Source: Branchipolynoe longqiensis
Taxonomy: Eukaryota; Annelida; Polychaeta; Phyllodocida; Polynoidae
DNA: 64,000 nt
Assembly (NCBI GenBank): GCA_030323885.1
Contig: CM059187.1
Location: forward strand, 129,772,424 to 129,836,423
Direction: 5' to 3'
Every line of letters begins with the position of its first letter. The stretch's first letter is position 1. Below are positions 1 through 9,330 of the stretch, in pieces. The notes beneath the pieces are model-generated. The model was not told where the DNA came from, did not search any database, and saw only the letters and a list, made by a program, of their open reading frames with translations. A program made the position numbers and the translations under genes.

Positions 1-682
1 TCGTAGCGAACACCGCAGGTGCTGCCGCCTGGAGTTCGATTTTCTCCACATATGTCTTTAGGTGGCTGTATACGCATAGTTCTGGTACCCCGTACACCTT
101 GAAGTTCAGTATTAGCGGGTTCCTGCTGGGGTCGTTTGATTTTAGTTTAGTGGTGTATTTCAATGTGCACTCCCCTTGTGCCCACGTAAAGTCCGATCTT
201 TTCATTAGACCCAGTGCCTGTAGGCGCTGGCCTGTCGCCAGTAGAAATAAGCACAGTGTTCGCTTATTGAGTCTGTCCACCGTCAGTAGCTCTGTCGGCC
301 CCCACCCCTGTAGGAAGCGTAGCATTGGTTTTGGGTCCCAGATTGTAGTGTATTTGGGGGTGGTCGGTTTCAGGTTGCCTATCCCTTTGAGAAGACGGTT
401 CACCAATGGGTGCTCTCCGAAAGGCACCCCTCCTACCGTTACAAAGGTGGACAGCAGTGACCTGACAGTATTGATCGTGGTGCGTGCTGCCCCTCCCGAG
501 AACAGTGTTTGGAGGTAGGCTATGCCCTGTTGTATTGTTGGGCTCCTTGGGTTAATCCGCTGCGCCTCGCAGTGTGCCACCCACCTCCTTAGGACTAACG
601 TGTATTGTTTTTGGGTGGACGTTGCCCAGGATGCCGTAAGCGTGTGGGCGGCTGCCCTGTTCATCCCCATTGATTCGAACAT
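1..682 (-). CDS. Tyrosine recombinase of the DIRS-like element (C-terminal part outside window)
   Basis: An open minus-strand frame from an ATG at 680-682 runs off the window at base 1, giving about 227 codons. It begins 5 bases after the RT stop and is also open upstream, overlapping the RT frame. The N-terminal part looks like the core-binding domain of tyrosine recombinases (STQKQYTLVLRRWVAHCEAQ). The first catalytic arginine is probably in ATGQRLQALGL. The H-x-x-R and tyrosine motifs would lie beyond the edge. Such enzymes integrate a circular DNA copy by recombination instead of cut-and-paste, leaving no target-site duplication. Confidence 0.8.
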   Translation of the reverse strand, partial: MFESMGMNRAAAHTLTASWATSTQKQYTLVLRRWVAHCEAQRINPRSPTIQQGIAYLQTLFSGGAARTTINTVRSLLSTFVTVGGVPFGEHPLVNRLLKGIGNLKPTTPKYTTIWDPKPMLRFLQGWGPTELLTVDRLNKRTLCLFLLATGQRLQALGLMKRSDFTWAQGECTLKYTTKLKSNDPSRNPLILNFKVYGVPELCVYSHLKTYVEKIELQAAAPAVFAT

Positions 683-687
683 GCCGC

Positions 688-2580
688 CTAGAGTGGTGTT
701 ATCCTCAATTGCATGTTGTTCGTCAGGGGGAATCGCTTCCCCTCGTTCCCCTTGAGTGATAGCGTACCTGGCTTGATCGGGATGGTCCACGATGAAGTGT
801 AGCCCCTCAGCTTGTGGAGCAGTGGGTACCAGGGCTGTGTTGGCCATTCCGGTGTTACTAGGATGCCCCTCGGTCGTTCCCGTATGATCTTGCTGATCAC
901 TCTCGACAGGCAGCTGAAAGGCGGAAAGACATAAGCGTTAATATCCTTCCAGTTGAGTGATAGTGCGTCTGTACCCATTGCCTGTCTATCATATTCCCGT
1001 GTGACATATTGATCTAGCTTTCGGTTCACTTTTGAGGCGAAAAGATCCACTGCGGGCTTTCCCAGTCTGTTGAATATGTTATTGACTGTATTATCGTCTA
1101 GCGTCCATTCACCCGCATCCGTGAATGCTCTCGATGCCCAGTCTGCCTCGACATTTTCCACTCCCGGACAGAATCTAATGGATATTGTAATGTTATTTTT
1201 CTCGGTGATTTCCCATATCTCCTCAGTCTCTTGTTGGCATGTCTTTGATCTCGCGGATCCCCCTTTGCCTATGCATGCTACTGCAGTGGTGTTGTCTGCG
1301 AATATTCTGACATGTTTTCCCTCTATTTTCTCTCTCAGGTACTCTAGCGTACGTCGTACTGCTCTTAGTTCCAATACATTTATGTGTGTGTCCTCACTGA
1401 CTGTTTCATCCCATTGCTCCCCGTAGTGTAAGTGATGTGTCTGGCTGTAGAAACCCCATCCATGCGAGGATGCGTCTGTGTAGACGCACACGTCAACTGG
1501 TGTTGTTGTGTATTCTCTCCTGGCCAGTTGTAGGTTCTCTATCCAATATCTAATGGCTTCCCTCACCCTCTGTGTGAGTGTGCATTTCTTGTCGTAATTC
1601 CCGTTACTGTCCCTTAAGTTCCAGTTGAGGGCCCTTACCATTGATTTTGATTTTATCCTGGCCCATTTGTTGCCCTGATCCGTGGCCACTAGCTTACCGA
1701 TCAGAGCTGCGAAAGTTTTAATTTTTAGGTTTTCTTCGTGTAGTACCTGTCTGGCAAATTCTAACAGTTCCCCGCACTTCTTCCTCGGCAGATCTACCCT
1801 CATCAGTTCTGTATTAATTCGGAAACCGAGGAACTGCAGCTCCCGCGTCGGTTGTAGCACCGACTTTTCCTTGTTTATTGTGAACCCTAACGTTGTTAGT
1901 AGTCCTAGTGTGACTCTTACTGCCGCGTTCACCTCGGCTTCGGTGTTACCTATTAGTATTGTGTCATCAATGTAGGAGCATAGTAGTATATGGTGTTGTG
2001 ACCTTAAGTGGCTCATTACGGCCTTCATAATTTTCGTAAAGACCCTGGGCCCCGAGCTCAAACCGTTTGGGAGTACTCTGAAACGATATCTGTTTCCTCC
2101 ATGTTTAAATTGCAGCAGATCCCTGTCTGCCTCCCTGATTTCTATGCTATGGTATGCTTGGGAGATATCTATGCTCGCGAGCCACGCCCCCTTTGTTATT
2201 AGCTGCATTACCGTGTTTAATTGTTCCATTTTGAAATGTCTGTAGATTATGCACTCGTTTAATTTTGATAGGTTGAGTATGGGGCGGAAGTCGCCGTCTT
2301 TCTTAGGCCTTAGGAATAGATGTGACACAAAGGCGCGTTCGGTGAGTTCCGCCGGCTCTATGACCCCTTGGGCGCGCATTTCTAATATTTTCTCGCTTAA
2401 TATATTATCATTCCCTTTGCTGTCTGATTTAGGCTCTACTGCTTGGCCTGGTAGGGTAGTGATTTCGATCTTAATGCCCTTTACCATGCGTTTGACCCAC
2501 TCGTTCTCCGTAACCTTCTCCCATTCCCCAGCTCTCTTGGTCACGCCCCCCGCTTCAAATATATTGGAGCTTTTACTCAC
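688..2580 (-). CDS. DIRS-type reverse transcriptase/RNase H polyprotein, 630 aa
   Basis: It copies the retrotransposon RNA into DNA. Visible motifs are the RT fingers (HLFLRPKKDGDFRPILNLSK, residues 87-106), motif A around DIS at 138-140, motif B PNGLSSGPRVF at 171-181, and catalytic YIDD at 203-206. RNase H follows with YTDAS (D369), LELRA (E404), ADN (D429) and EADWASR (D480). Residues 510-592 carry the VDLFAS...FPPF...WPTQPWYP block found at the C-terminus of many DIRS polyproteins, sometimes described as methyltransferase-like; the FPPF at 552-555 departs from a classical DPPY. The frame is intact and starts 5 bases after the Gag-like stop. Confidence 0.93.
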   Translation of the reverse strand: MSKSSNIFEAGGVTKRAGEWEKVTENEWVKRMVKGIKIEITTLPGQAVEPKSDSKGNDNILSEKILEMRAQGVIEPAELTERAFVSHLFLRPKKDGDFRPILNLSKLNECIIYRHFKMEQLNTVMQLITKGAWLASIDISQAYHSIEIREADRDLLQFKHGGNRYRFRVLPNGLSSGPRVFTKIMKAVMSHLRSQHHILLCSYIDDTILIGNTEAEVNAAVRVTLGLLTTLGFTINKEKSVLQPTRELQFLGFRINTELMRVDLPRKKCGELLEFARQVLHEENLKIKTFAALIGKLVATDQGNKWARIKSKSMVRALNWNLRDSNGNYDKKCTLTQRVREAIRYWIENLQLARREYTTTPVDVCVYTDASSHGWGFYSQTHHLHYGEQWDETVSEDTHINVLELRAVRRTLEYLREKIEGKHVRIFADNTTAVACIGKGGSARSKTCQQETEEIWEITEKNNITISIRFCPGVENVEADWASRAFTDAGEWTLDDNTVNNIFNRLGKPAVDLFASKVNRKLDQYVTREYDRQAMGTDALSLNWKDINAYVFPPFSCLSRVISKIIRERPRGILVTPEWPTQPWYPLLHKLRGYTSSWTIPIKPGTLSLKGNEGKRFPLTNNMQLRITPL

Positions 2581-2585
2581 TTTGT

Positions 2586-4199
2586 TTACCGCCTTGCTGG
2601 TCTCGCTCGGTATCCCGTTCCGCGGCCCCGCCCCCCTCGCTGTGGGCGTGTCTGTCCTCCTCCGCTTTGGCGGTGGTGGTCCTGCCTGTGGCGTGCGGGA
2701 TACTGTGAGTTGTTGTGAGGGAGGTATTGGGTTGTGCGGCCTCTCCCCTGGCCGCCTCTGAAGTTTCCCTGTTTGCGATCCGTTCTTGTGTATTGCCTGC
2801 CATTTCCTCTCACTATGGCATGCGCGGTTTTCTGGTTTGCTTCCAGAGTGGTGACCTGTGCCGCCAGGTCCTCCCCCAGGAGGTACTTGAATCCCCTATC
2901 GCCTTCTTTTTTCGCTAGTGTTTTGATCTGGGCCTGTAGGGTGGGGCGCACGTTGTCCCGTCTGAGGCCCAGTATTGTGTTGCTTGTGCGCGCTAGTAGC
3001 TTCAGTGTGGTAACCAGTGCCTCCGCCATTTCCTTTTTGGACAGTGGCTTGCCAGTCTCTATCCCGTCCAGGGCTTGTGCTAGTGGCCTGGCCGCATACT
3101 GCACGCCCCACTGGGCTGCTGCTAGGGCCGCATCATTGTCTCTGACTCGCTGCTGCAGTATGTGTTCGATTTCCGGATTCATCTGGGTTTTCTGGAGCAC
3201 TTCCGCGTTGCCTGGTCTTGGCAGTGTTGTGTAGATCTCTGTGAGCTCCGTTTTGGTCACTGGGTTGTTCCACAGCGCCTTCAGCAATTTTGCTGTGTTG
3301 CCCGCCAGGTTGTCGCACACCGCATCCAGCGGTACCTTTTCCGTCGGTATGAACTGCTCGAGGTAAGAACCCGTACCCTCTGGTTCCTGCGTGACCTCGT
3401 GCGTACCCGATACGGCCTGGGCGGGCGTGTCCACGTGCGCTTGTTGTGGCGCCGCTACCGGGGCCGGTGTCCTGACCCTATAAGGTGGTGGTGGTGTGTT
3501 TACCGGTGTGGGTGCTCTTGCTTCCCTTCTGGGTGTGTTGAATGCCGAAGGTCTGGGCCTGTGGGCATACTCGTCTGAAGGTAGGGCACCTCCTCCTGCC
3601 AGTGTAGGTGGTGAGGATCCGTGTGACTCGCCCTGTGACCAGTTTATTGAGTAGCCCGCCCTTCTGTTACGTATTTCCTCCTGCAGTTCTCGCTTTCGCG
3701 CCTCCAGGCGCTCTAGCTCTGCTATCGGGGTGGGCACGTAGTCCGGGCCTCTCCATTGATCCCCGCATGCTGGATCCGGTGGCGGGCTGAACGTGGTTGA
3801 CAGATCCGCCACCACCATCCGCAGTCCTCTGTGTAGGCCTCCTACTGGGGGCGGTGTGTAAGTCGGGGACGTGGCTGCTAACACCAGCCTTCTCCCGTTG
3901 CTGTCAGTATCAGTCACCGCTCCTGGTGATGGCGGTGGCTTCCCAGCGGTGGCCGGATAACTGTGCTCGTCCTGTGTCGGTGTTTCCGCACCGGTATCCG
4001 TCATGTCCATGTCTGCCTCCGAGTTGGTATCCGACTCGTGTGGCAGCGGTACGTATAGGGCCTCCGAAGGTGAATCCATCCTTCTCCTCTCAGCTTTCTC
4101 AATGAATTCCGTCAGTATGCTGGCTGCCTGTTCGCCTTCGTTGCTACGGTGGCCGTTGGAGGTTGCCGGTGAGGGCGTGCGTGAGATGCGGTGAGCCAT
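2586..4199 (-). CDS. Gag-like ORF1 of the DIRS-like element
   Basis: The frame is open from 4328, but I choose the ATG at 4197-4199 (MAHRISRTPSPATSN), giving 537 aa, because the upstream extension reads like leader sequence; the upstream ATG at 4326-4328 is an alternative. The N-terminal half is Pro/Ser/Thr-rich and disordered-looking. The middle is helical (LPRPGNAEVLQKTQMNPEIE and following). The C-terminus is Arg/Gly/Gln-rich (GNFRGGQGRGR, PQRGGRGRGTG), consistent with RNA binding. No CCHC knuckle is visible. The role is inferred from position and composition: nucleoprotein particle formation. Confidence 0.8.
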   Translation of the reverse strand: MAHRISRTPSPATSNGHRSNEGEQAASILTEFIEKAERRRMDSPSEALYVPLPHESDTNSEADMDMTDTGAETPTQDEHSYPATAGKPPPSPGAVTDTDSNGRRLVLAATSPTYTPPPVGGLHRGLRMVVADLSTTFSPPPDPACGDQWRGPDYVPTPIAELERLEARKRELQEEIRNRRAGYSINWSQGESHGSSPPTLAGGGALPSDEYAHRPRPSAFNTPRREARAPTPVNTPPPPYRVRTPAPVAAPQQAHVDTPAQAVSGTHEVTQEPEGTGSYLEQFIPTEKVPLDAVCDNLAGNTAKLLKALWNNPVTKTELTEIYTTLPRPGNAEVLQKTQMNPEIEHILQQRVRDNDAALAAAQWGVQYAARPLAQALDGIETGKPLSKKEMAEALVTTLKLLARTSNTILGLRRDNVRPTLQAQIKTLAKKEGDRGFKYLLGEDLAAQVTTLEANQKTAHAIVRGNGRQYTRTDRKQGNFRGGQGRGRTTQYLPHNNSQYPARHRQDHHRQSGGGQTRPQRGGRGRGTGYRARPARR

Positions 4200-4521
4200 G
4201 TTGGTGTGAGCCGTTATCGGTGCGCGTCCAACTCTTGCTGGCGTAGCTCCCCACAAGAGGTTTTTAATTAAATTACGCCCCTGCCTCCTATTCTGGCTGC
4301 AGTGGCCGCGCCCTGTGAGGTATCCCACCTGTTCGTCCTCCTGACCGTGCCCTGACCCCTCCGGGTCGGCCGGTAGTTACCCGCTCCCCCCCCCCCCTGC
4401 CCCGCCGGAGCGCCGGTGTTGGCAGTGTTACGGCGGCGGGGGGGGGGGGCCGGATCCGTACTGCGGGAACCCCGTAGTAGCCAGGATCCGGGGCCCGTGC
4501 TGTGCAAGCCGTCCTGGCGAA

Positions 4522-4911
4522 CCTCCGGTACAGGCAAGCCTGACCGCGCGCTACGCAGAGGTTGTAGTGCCAGCTCATGGAGCTCAGGCCGTAGGCCGTG
4601 TCCGTAGGCCTCACCACCATAGTGATGGACGCTCGTCGGCGTCGGTTACCCGGTCAGTGGCCGCTGGTAACGTTCAACCTCCGGTGCAGGCAAGCCTGAC
4701 CGCGCGTAACGCAGAGGTGATGGACCCGCAGGTCTGGCCCGTAGGCAAGGCCCGTAGGCCTGGCCCGTAGGCCTGGCCCGTAGGCCTGGCCCGTAGGCCT
4801 ACCCGCCGCAGCGGTGCCAAAAGGCGCATACTTACCGGGACTATTATCAGCGCAGTGATATAGTCCCTGCCTCCGGTACAGTTCAGACTGACCGCGCGCA
4901 ACGCAGAGGCT
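4522..4911. repeat. Three dispersed copies of a 42-bp unit in the DIRS leader
   Basis: Copies begin at 4522, 4679 and 4870. Each runs from CCTCCGGT through GACCGCGCG to ACGCAGAGG, with a few substitutions between copies. All three have the same orientation, with spacings of 157 and 191 bases. Confidence 0.8.
4738..4802. repeat. Short tandem repeat, unit CCCGTAGGCCTGG
   Basis: Four to five head-to-tail copies of a 13-base unit, the first diverged, lie between the second and third 42-bp units of the DIRS leader. Confidence 0.85.
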
Positions 4912-5118
4912 GGGTGGCCGTGGCTCACCCGCTGATATCCTATCAGCCGCTGCCGGCATCTGAGAGCCGCGCAGCGTGTAGACGTCCTGCTCTCGCGATA
5001 GCTAATCCAAAAGTGACGAGAGCTCGACCGACGCGACATCTAGTAGCGGCTGGCCCTCGTGGCCTGATTACCATCATAATTACAGTCAGTCCCGGATCGG
5101 GACGTAGCCTCAGGCAGT

Positions 5119-5428
5119 AAAGTGTCCATCTGTGAAGGTGTGGGTCATCCGATCGATCCTGCTCAGTGAACACATTTGCAGTTTGGTCTATTTTACATTC
5201 CAACCAGTGGTCCACCACTAGTTCATCAAAGGCTGTGGTATGTGCTGTCCTGTCTGTGGGAAAGTGCATATAAAATATCCCTTGCTGCTTATCGGAAAGA
5301 GTAGCCTATGTGGCGGCAGCGGGTTTCCTCCAAAGAAATAAGTCAGACTGACCATATGTTTGACATCCAATAGCCGATGATAAAAGTCATGTGATCTAGA
5401 TGCGTCGGTAAATAAAACAAACTTTTCA
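5119..5428 (+). repeat. Mollusc-type SINE-like repeat
   Basis: This runs from AAAGTGTCCATCTGTGAAGG to the A/C-rich tail AAATAAAACAAACTTTT. Internal blocks such as GGTCCACCACTAG, GTGGGAAAGTGCATATAAA and TTTGACATCCAATAGCCGAT match, from memory, a repeat very common in gastropod and bivalve genomes. It abuts the outer end of the DIRS element. A related tail fragment is at 52181-52250. Confidence 0.6.
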
Positions 5429-5645
5429 TAGTCAGTCCCATTACTATTCATTCCCGGTACCCTCCCTAGATCCTATCACCCCCTGCACCATCCTAGTCCC
5501 CACCCCCACCCCCACCCCCACCCCCACCCCCACCCCGCCCATCATTCCCCATCTTACCTGTTGTGCCAGGTAGGGGGAGTAAGTAGTGTCAGAGACTGTC
5601 AGTGGCACCAGGTGTAGAGTATATTTTACCAGGGGACTGTGTTGC
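5429..5645. repeat. Non-coding spacer with (CCCCCA)n microsatellite
   Basis: A run of CCCCCA hexamers at about 5493-5541 sits in otherwise unremarkable spacer. Confidence 0.8.
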
Positions 5646-5934
5646 CGGACGCGGTGGCCGAATTGGTAGAGCGCAGGCCTCCCAAGCTCGGGAGTTCAAT
5701 TCCAATGACTTACAAAATTGATACTTGTCACTTCCTAGCAAGAGCATAGAGCAAGGACTGGTTAATTCAGTGTCAGGATAATATGATTGAGTGGGATATC
5801 AGGTGATGGCGGTCTGATCTTTCAGTGGGGCAACACTATAAAGTCGCCATGAGTGTGCATTATCGGAAGTCGGAACCCGTCCTTATATGACCTCAGATGT
5901 TGCTAGGACGTAAAGCCCCAACAAGCAACCAACC
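5646..5934 (+). repeat. tRNA-derived SINE, family 1
   Basis: The head has pol III promoter-like boxes (A-box-like GTGGCCGAATTGG, B-box-like GGGAGTTCAATTCC). A body follows with GGCAAGGACTGGTT-type, CAGTGTCAGGATAAT and TGGGGCAACACTATAAAG blocks. The tail is ATGACCTCAGATGTTGCTAG followed by GACGTAAA and a CAA/CCAA-rich end. This is the reference description for the family 1 copies listed below. Confidence 0.88.
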
Positions 5935-6420
5935 ACGTGACCTGTCAGGTGCGTCAGGTACCCACTTTCACTCTTACCCTTCACCCCCTCACCCCTCACC
6001 CTCATCCGCGTCCTCACCCCCCGCCCCCCTTCTCCCTCATCCCGGACCACAACACCATGACGTCAGAATGGGGTAGTACGCTTAACAGTCCTGCGCATCA
6101 GTCATTCCAGTCCTTCCCGTCCTGATATGACCCTAGATGTTGCCAGGACGTAACACTCCAACAACCAACCGACCTCCAGTCCTCAGACAGCGTCTTTGTG
6201 CACCTACTCTACCCGTCGCCCTGTATGGCGTGTCGAATTATTCAGGAGGTACCGGTGTGTGGGATGTGTATTAACTAATGTACACACGGACACCCTCCAT
6301 TATAGTTGGTGGTATGTGGGAACATCACGGCTTTAAATAGAAAACGATATATTTCTTAGTTTACCTGTTTCTAATTGTAGCACATACAACTGTATTTTGA
6401 TGCTCTTATTGTCTTAATCT
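5935..6420. other. Non-coding; holds a family 1 SINE tail fragment (6115-6172)
   Basis: 5935-6114 is C-rich spacer with no coding signal. 6115-6172 is an isolated family 1 tail (CCTGATATGACCCTAGATGT and onward). 6173-6420 shows nothing I can name. Confidence 0.65.
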
Positions 6421-6955
6421 TTCTATGTCCCTCTCTCGCCCTTTCTCATTATGTTTCAGCTCTTACTTTGTTGTTCTCCCACGCTCTCACTATGTCACGC
6501 TCTGGCTCTGTCGCTCTCTCTGTCTGGCTCTCGGAATGTCTCTCGCGCTCTCGCGGGTTATCTCGCTCTCTCGAGCTATCTCGCGCTCTCGCACTCCCTC
6601 TCACTCTCACTCACGGCCACTCTCTCATCCTCTCACCCTCTTTCTGTCTCATTCTCTTGCTCTCTCGCTGTATCACTCACTCTCTCACTCTCTGGTTCTC
6701 TCTCACTCTTTTACCCTCTCACCCTTCTCCCCCTCCCTCACCCTCTCGCACTCTCTCACGCCCTGTTGCTCTCTACCACTCTCTGTTCGCTCATGCTCTT
6801 TCATTATCTCGCTTGCTCTCTTACTCTCTCTCACTCGTACTCTAGCTCTCTCGTTTTCCCTTCGCTCCCTCTCTCTGCCTCCCCCATGCTCTCTCCCTCT
6901 CTCTCGTGCGCGTGCGCTCTCTCTCTCTATCTCTCTCTCTCCCTGGAGCATGCTT
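6421..6955. repeat. Degenerate (CTCTC)n pyrimidine-rich simple repeat
   Basis: About 535 bases are dominated by CTCTCT/CACTCT words on the plus strand. All long ORFs here are Ser/Leu- or Arg/Glu-rich translations of the repeat. Confidence 0.9.
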
Positions 6956-7684
6956 TATTCTTGACATCTCCCTGTTCCTTCCCTCATTTTTAATCTTTAA
7001 GAACTCCTACATCCGGATTCAATAGTCACTTTTCTGCTAGTACAGACTACATGGAGACTGTTTACCAAGCCCTAATAGATAAGCCACGTGAGACACTGCG
7101 CCCTCGTGCGGGCCCTGATCAGATCCAGATGGGTCTTTTGGGTGAAGCCCCATAAACCCAGAAACCGGCGCATTTTGGTGACAGATTAGACCCAGACTCC
7201 TTCTCCGCGCCTCTTTTAGGAACTACTACTGACGACTGAAGATTCCTCCTGAGAGCGTGTCTCTAAAAGAAAACGTATTGAGTTATATGGTTAGATATAG
7301 TATGTTTTGTATCTCTGTACATATTTAGGATGGTATGAACAGCAGGACTTTATAGGTGTATTCTTAGTAAAGGGAGAACCGCCTCAAATCTCTTTTTCTT
7401 CCTTGTCTTTTTTTGTCTTTTGTCTTTTTCTTCTTTGTCATCTTTTTCTTCTTTGTCTTTTTCTTCTGTCGTTTTTTTCATCTTCTGTGCGCCTCCCCCT
7501 CCTAAAATGAGGTTACGCTTCCTGTCGCTAGATCTACCACTAGGGGTTAGATGCGGGGGGGGGGGGGGGTGAGGCCGGCTGGGAGGACAGGCGCGGCGGG
7601 GTGGGGGGGGGGGGCGGGGGAGAAGGGGATGGAGGGGCTGGGATGGGGAGAGTTCGGGGTGGGGGGTGGCGACACGTGAGGATG
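6956..7684. other. Non-coding spacer with T/C-rich and G-rich tracts
   Basis: 6956-7384 shows nothing identifiable. 7385-7495 is a (TTTTTCTTCTTTGTC)-type pyrimidine tract. 7550-7680 is strongly G-rich with runs of at least 9 G that could form G-quadruplexes on the plus strand. Confidence 0.7.
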
Positions 7685-7954
7685 CGGTGCATGCGCACAT
7701 CATGTAACCCACACGTCACATTAATGTCGTGCAGCATGGCGCCGCCACACGTGCTGTGAATCAACATGGCCGCCGCTGCTGGGCCAGTGATCACCGACTT
7801 CCGGTGATCCACAGGAAAGGCGACGGACGGCTCCCCATTGGCTGGCGGCACCGGAAGTGGTCGTAACCAGGGCAACATCAGAGCGAGGTGTGTGTGATTG
7901 GCTTTGTGTTGTGTAGGACGTGACGAGCGTAGCGCCAGGCGGCGTGCTTACTGA
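7685..7954 (+). promoter_or_regulatory. CpG-rich promoter-like block with RFX X-box
   Basis: Within 270 bases I see an NRF1-like site (GCATGCGCA, 7689-7697), YY1-like ATGGC sites in GCAGCATGGCGCC and AACATGGCCGCC (7731-7775), ETS cores in both orientations (ACTTCCGG at 7797-7804 and CCGGAAGT at 7851-7858), two inverted CCAAT boxes (ATTGGCT at 7837 and 7897), and a perfect X-box GTAACCAGGGCAAC at 7863-7876. A donor-like GTAAGT follows at 7955-7960, so a non-coding first exon reading rightwards is possible. This mix is typical of animal housekeeping or ciliary-gene promoters. The target gene is not identified. Confidence 0.5.
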
Positions 7955-7967
7955 GTAAGTAACACGT

Positions 7968-7986
7968 GCTGCCGTCTGGCGGCAGC
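7968..7986. repeat. Short hairpin just after the promoter-like block
   Basis: GCTGCCG and CGGCAGC are perfect inverted arms separated by TCTGG. Confidence 0.7.
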
Positions 7987-8155
7987 GTCCGTCAACGCGT
8001 CACTCCCTCCCCAGCGCCGTGGTAGATCAGCGAATCACAAGACATCACAGGGCGTTGTATGGGAGCCTGAGCACAGCCGCCGTGCTGGTTGGTGCGCAAT
8101 GCTTGGCTTTAACCAACCTGCTGCTGCCCGACAAGGCGGGGCTAGGTGAGAGAAG

Positions 8156-8432
8156 GTTGGTTGCTTTACGTCCTGGCAACAACTCAGGACGGGTACCGAT
8201 TTGTGACAGTGCACACTCATGGCAACTTTATAGTGCTACCCCACTGGGAAATCAGGCCCCTGGCACCATGACCCACTCAGACACATTATCCTGACACTGA
8301 GCTAACCAGTCCTTGCCCTATCTTATTAATGCCGAATGCCAGGATAGGAAGCGAAAAGTATTAATTTAAAGTCATTTGTTTGACTCGACCAGGAACCAAA
8401 CTCCCGACCTTCCGCATGTTATGCTAGTCGAG
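8156..8432 (-). repeat. tRNA-derived SINE, family 1 copy
   Basis: The reverse-oriented copy begins with the tail (TTTACGTCCTGGCAACAACT), followed by the body (ACTTTATAGTGCTACCCCAC, CAACCTG-type spacer, TAACCAGTCCTTGCCCTATC) and a diverged head near 8380-8432. Confidence 0.85.
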
Positions 8433-8569
8433 AGAGAAATGTAGATGAGTGGGTGGCGTGTTCGATCGGGGTGTGTGTTTGTGTGTGTGAGCAGGTGTGT
8501 GTACAGAGCGGGGGGGGGGGTGGTTGCTACAAATCAGTTGAATATATCAGGATGGACTATCATATAAAA
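8433..8569. other. Spacer with GT-rich and poly-G tracts
   Basis: TGTGTG words at 8470-8500 and a run of G at 8511-8520. No other feature is seen. Confidence 0.6.
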
Positions 8570-9330
8570 AAGTTGGTTAAACCAAAGTCGGTTAATCCAA
8601 ACTATCAGTTAATCCAAACAAAATTGTCGGGCCCTCGGCCACTTCCGGTATGGTTAAGGCTACATTCCTCACACATGGTTAAGGCTACATTCCTCGGTAT
8701 GTGGCATGCGAATGCGAATGCGAATGTGGCAACAAATCGAAAAGCATCTAAGTCAATGGGGGTGATTCCATACGTCCGAATGCGAATGCAAATACGAATG
8801 CGCCAACTGAATCCGTCCATGTAGCCATCGGTGCGGCAAGCGAATGCGAATGCTGCTGCGTTTGCCATAGGAAACAGTGTTAGAGAAACCTGACACTATG
8901 TGTGGGTGTGGGTGTGGGTGTGGGTGAAAGGACCCAACCTGTTCGCTTGCTGCATGCTGCATTCGCATGCCGCATACTGCGTGTAAGGAATCCTAGCTTT
9001 AATCCAAACTTGCATGTGGTTATAAGGTCATCTGAGACATTTTTATATGATAAATGGTAGTATTTTGCCAGGGCGAAAAAAGTTTGGATTAACCGACCGC
9101 TTGGCTTAACTGAGCTTTGTTTAACTGGGTTATACTGTATACATTAAAAAAACAATAATCAAAGTGTCCATATACATTGTATATTGCATTCATAATGCCC
9201 CAGCGTTTTTCCCAAAGCCAAGTCAGAGTCGAAGCCAAAGCCCAGTTAAACCAATGATCGGTTAATCCAAACAAATTTCTAGGGTCCCTTCAAGTTTGGT
9301 TTAAAGGGATTATACTGTATATAGGTTAAA
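8570..9330. mobile_element. Foldback/MITE-like element with GGTTAATCCAAAC blocks, interrupted by another MITE
   Basis: The left side (8570-8620) carries GTTGGTTAAACCAAAGTCGG and GGTTAATCCAAAC. The right side (9085-9145) carries their inverted partners, ending in TTATACTGTATA. Further GGTTAATCCAAAC copies lie at about 9262. The arrangement suggests a decayed terminal-inverted-repeat element split by the 8683-8998 insertion. Exact ends are uncertain. Confidence 0.45.
8683..8998. mobile_element. MITE with TTAA flanks and (GCGAAT)-type subterminal repeats
   Basis: TTAA occurs on both sides (8679-8682 and 8999-9002). The ends are inverted: GGCTACATTCCTCGGTATGT on the left and the reverse complement of ACTGCGTGTAAGGAATCCTAGCT on the right, with gaps. 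Just inside lie GCATGCGAATGCGAATGCGA and its inverted partner. The left 17 bases (TTAAGGCTACATTCCTC) are duplicated at 8654. A truncated copy is at 22001-22238. Confidence 0.6.

Larger units (their letters stand above)
1..5114 (-). mobile_element. DIRS1-like tyrosine-recombinase retrotransposon (cut by left window edge)
   Basis: Three tightly packed minus-strand ORFs run in the order Gag-like, RT/RNase H, tyrosine recombinase, the DIRS1-type plan; there is no protease or DDE integrase. All three readable frames are open, so the copy looks young. The outer boundary near 5114 is approximate: it is where a different SINE-like repeat begins. DIRS elements normally end in inverted terminal repeats with an internal complementary region, but the far end lies outside the window, so these cannot be checked here. 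Confidence 0.85.
4200..5114 (-). other. 5' non-coding leader/terminal region of the DIRS-like element
   Basis: This GC-rich stretch upstream of ORF1 has no credible ORF. It includes G/C homopolymer runs (4385-4397 and 4437-4450), three spaced copies of a 42-base unit, and a short tandem array at 4738-4802. DIRS leaders often contain the internal complementary region, but I cannot identify it without the other end. Confidence 0.6.

Noticed and set aside
99..518. 139-aa plus-strand ORF
   Set aside because: Antisense shadow of the DIRS recombinase frame.
6425..6993. Three overlapping Ser/Leu-rich ORFs of 125-180 aa
   Set aside because: Simple CTCTC repeat with no start context, splice sites or domain.
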